Shown piece after piece: positions 4,482 to 5,431 of a DNA stretch of 5,431 nt. Source of the stretch: Anaerolineales bacterium (GTDB taxonomy: Bacteria > Chloroflexota > Anaerolineae > Anaerolineales > Villigracilaceae); the NCBI GenBank assembly GCA_016928525.1, contig JAFGKO010000035.1, forward strand, positions 1 through 5,431. The letters run 5' to 3'. The translations under genes and the position numbers were made by a program. Under the pieces are notes generated by a model. That model was given only the letters and a program-made list of their open reading frames with translations, did no database searches and was not told the origin of the DNA. The first letter of the stretch is position 1. Every line of letters starts with the position of its first letter.

Positions 4482-5297
4482 ATGAACCTCCTGACAAAAC
4501 AAATCGAAGGACGAATTCAAAAAGACCTGGTCGAGAGCTTCATCTCCGGCAAATATCTCCAGGGGGTAGAAAACATCCGCCCAATTTTAGATTGCATGTA
4601 CACAGAAATTCCAGCCAAAAAACGTATTTCACATGGTCTCTATACAACCATCAAGGTGTTCGCAGAGAAGTTGTTTGAAGAGTTGAAAAAAGCGAATTTA
4701 CCGGTCGTTGAAATTGGGGCAACTATTCTGAATTCCTCGGATGATTATCGGACCATGGGCGTGGGCCTTGGTATTCTGGCATTACACGGGGTTGAAGACT
4801 ATCTGTCTGTCCTCCAGTATTTCGAAAGCGCAGCGCAAGCGGATCATTGGGAGCCGCGCGAATACGCGCAGGGTTTATTTCGCAAAATCGTGAAAGCGCA
4901 TCATGTCGCGCTGCAGCCCCATTTGCTGAAATATGTTCAATCGCCTGATCCGAATTTGAGGCGCTTTGTCAGCGAGACGTTACGACCCGTAGCGGAAAAC
5001 AAATGGCTGTACAAGGATATCGAGTATTCGCTTCCTCTGTTAAGGCATTTGTTCAAGGAAGCGCATCCTTATCCCAGGACATCCGTGGGGAATAATTTAA
5101 GTGATATTGCGCGTCATTATCCTGAGATCATTTTCCAACTCGTGGCAGAGCTCGTTTCTATAGATGATAAGCATGCTTATTGGATCGCGACGCGGGCTTG
5201 CAGAAATTTGGTGAAAAAATATCCGATTCGAGTGATGGATTTGTTAGGTGTTGATGAGTACAAATACAAAAACCGGATCTACAAACGAGGCGCGTAG
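4482..5297 (+). CDS. HEAT-repeat protein resembling AlkC-type DNA alkylation repair proteins
   Basis: A 271-residue, mostly helical protein. The C-terminal half follows the order of AlkC-family HEAT-repeat DNA glycosylases: DHWEPREYAQGLFRKIV (121-137), PDPNLRRFVSETLRP (155-169), LPLLRHLFKEAHPYPRTSVG (184-203) followed by NNLSDIARHYPEI (204-216), and YWIATRACRNLVKKYPIRVM (233-252) with DLLG. In AlkC the matching pieces are VRRLASEGxRPRLPW, YVRRSVANNLNDISKDHP and WIVKHACRTLLKKG. The tryptophan-rich RPRLPW region is replaced here by RPVAENKWL, so catalytic activity is uncertain. The fit to AlkD is poorer. Of two neighbouring ATGs, 4482 is chosen because the GAGGAG at 4471-4476 then has a 5-base spacing; 4479 leaves only 2. 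An upstream GTG at 4392 falls inside the palindrome and is rejected. If active, it would remove N-alkylated bases from DNA in the cytoplasm. It appears to be a single-gene unit. Confidence 0.75.
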   Translation: MNLLTKQIEGRIQKDLVESFISGKYLQGVENIRPILDCMYTEIPAKKRISHGLYTTIKVFAEKLFEELKKANLPVVEIGATILNSSDDYRTMGVGLGILALHGVEDYLSVLQYFESAAQADHWEPREYAQGLFRKIVKAHHVALQPHLLKYVQSPDPNLRRFVSETLRPVAENKWLYKDIEYSLPLLRHLFKEAHPYPRTSVGNNLSDIARHYPEIIFQLVAELVSIDDKHAYWIATRACRNLVKKYPIRVMDLLGVDEYKYKNRIYKRGA

Positions 5298-5378
5298 GGC
5301 GTGTTTTTCGTCCAATTTGTGGCAGGTTTTCCTTTATAATTGGCTTATGAACCCGGGCGTAAGCCCATTAAAACCCAC

Positions 5379-5384
5379 TATAAT
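5379..5384 (+). promoter_or_regulatory. Probable -10 box for the last gene
   Basis: TATAAT lies 18 bases before the ATG at 5403. A start near 5391 would coincide with the Shine-Dalgarno GGAG (5391-5394), giving a very short leader as at the MerR promoter. A second TATAAT lies at 5335-5340 and is an alternative or tandem promoter. Neither has a clear -35 box. Confidence 0.45.
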
Positions 5385-5402
5385 TCCTATGGAGACCCCT
5401 TT

Positions 5403-5431
5403 ATGAAACAACGTATTGTCTTGATCGGCGC
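5403..5431 (+). CDS. Start of an unidentified gene, possibly a Rossmann-fold protein (runs off the right edge)
   Basis: The ATG at 5403 follows GGAG (5391-5394) at 8 bases and begins MKQRIVLIGA. A basic start followed by a hydrophobic strand ending in a glycine is typical of the first beta strand and GxG loop of NAD(P)- or FAD-binding Rossmann folds, but ten residues are too few to name a family. Confidence 0.6.

Noticed and set aside
5342..5366. Small stems GGGC-GTAA-GCCC and GGCTTA/TAAGCC after the HEAT-repeat gene
   Set aside because: The stems are short and mutually exclusive with no T-run; chance structure is likely.

Overview
The window looks like a stretch of chromosome from an uncultured or little-studied bacterium, most likely of the Chloroflexi (Anaerolineae type). 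That assignment is inference from four things: an F420-type luciferase-like oxidoreductase, an Rhs core fragment with the wording TDYGFTGQRTEASLG, dispersed GAGCGTAGTCGAA-type repeats, and a palindrome-flanked DUF559 gene. No rRNA, tRNA or CRISPR array is visible.

Left third (1-2141), minus strand: a compact operon transcribed leftwards. It starts from a textbook MerR-type promoter, with a 19-bp spacer filled by a perfect 20-bp palindrome. The order is a MerR regulator of the AdhR type (cysteine at position 52), an LLM-class oxidoreductase, an aldo/keto reductase that is intact at both ends but has lost its middle, and the start of a TolB-like beta-propeller protein that runs off the left edge. 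Gaps are 14-36 bp and each gene start has a good Shine-Dalgarno sequence. The set reads as a carbonyl or electrophile-responsive redox operon whose reductase has recently broken.

Middle (2142-3608): a decayed, repeat-rich zone. It holds dispersed GC-rich repeats, a beta-propeller gene that has lost its 5' end, a 507-bp unit in which a DUF559 nuclease-like gene sits between strong palindromes and 8-bp terminal inverted repeats, and directly against that unit a fragment of an Rhs core. The Rhs fragment is joined in frame to a short Cys-rich tail of unknown origin.

Right third (3609-5431), plus strand: a multi-pass membrane protein of unknown function, a second copy of the dispersed repeat with another short palindrome, a HEAT-repeat protein resembling AlkC-type DNA alkylation repair proteins, and the first ten codons of a gene that may begin a Rossmann fold.

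The best candidates for follow-up are the MerR-controlled operon with its perfect operator, the DUF559 palindromic unit with an apparent leaderless promoter, and the diverged AlkC-like HEAT protein. I see no convincing new multi-gene defence or effector system.
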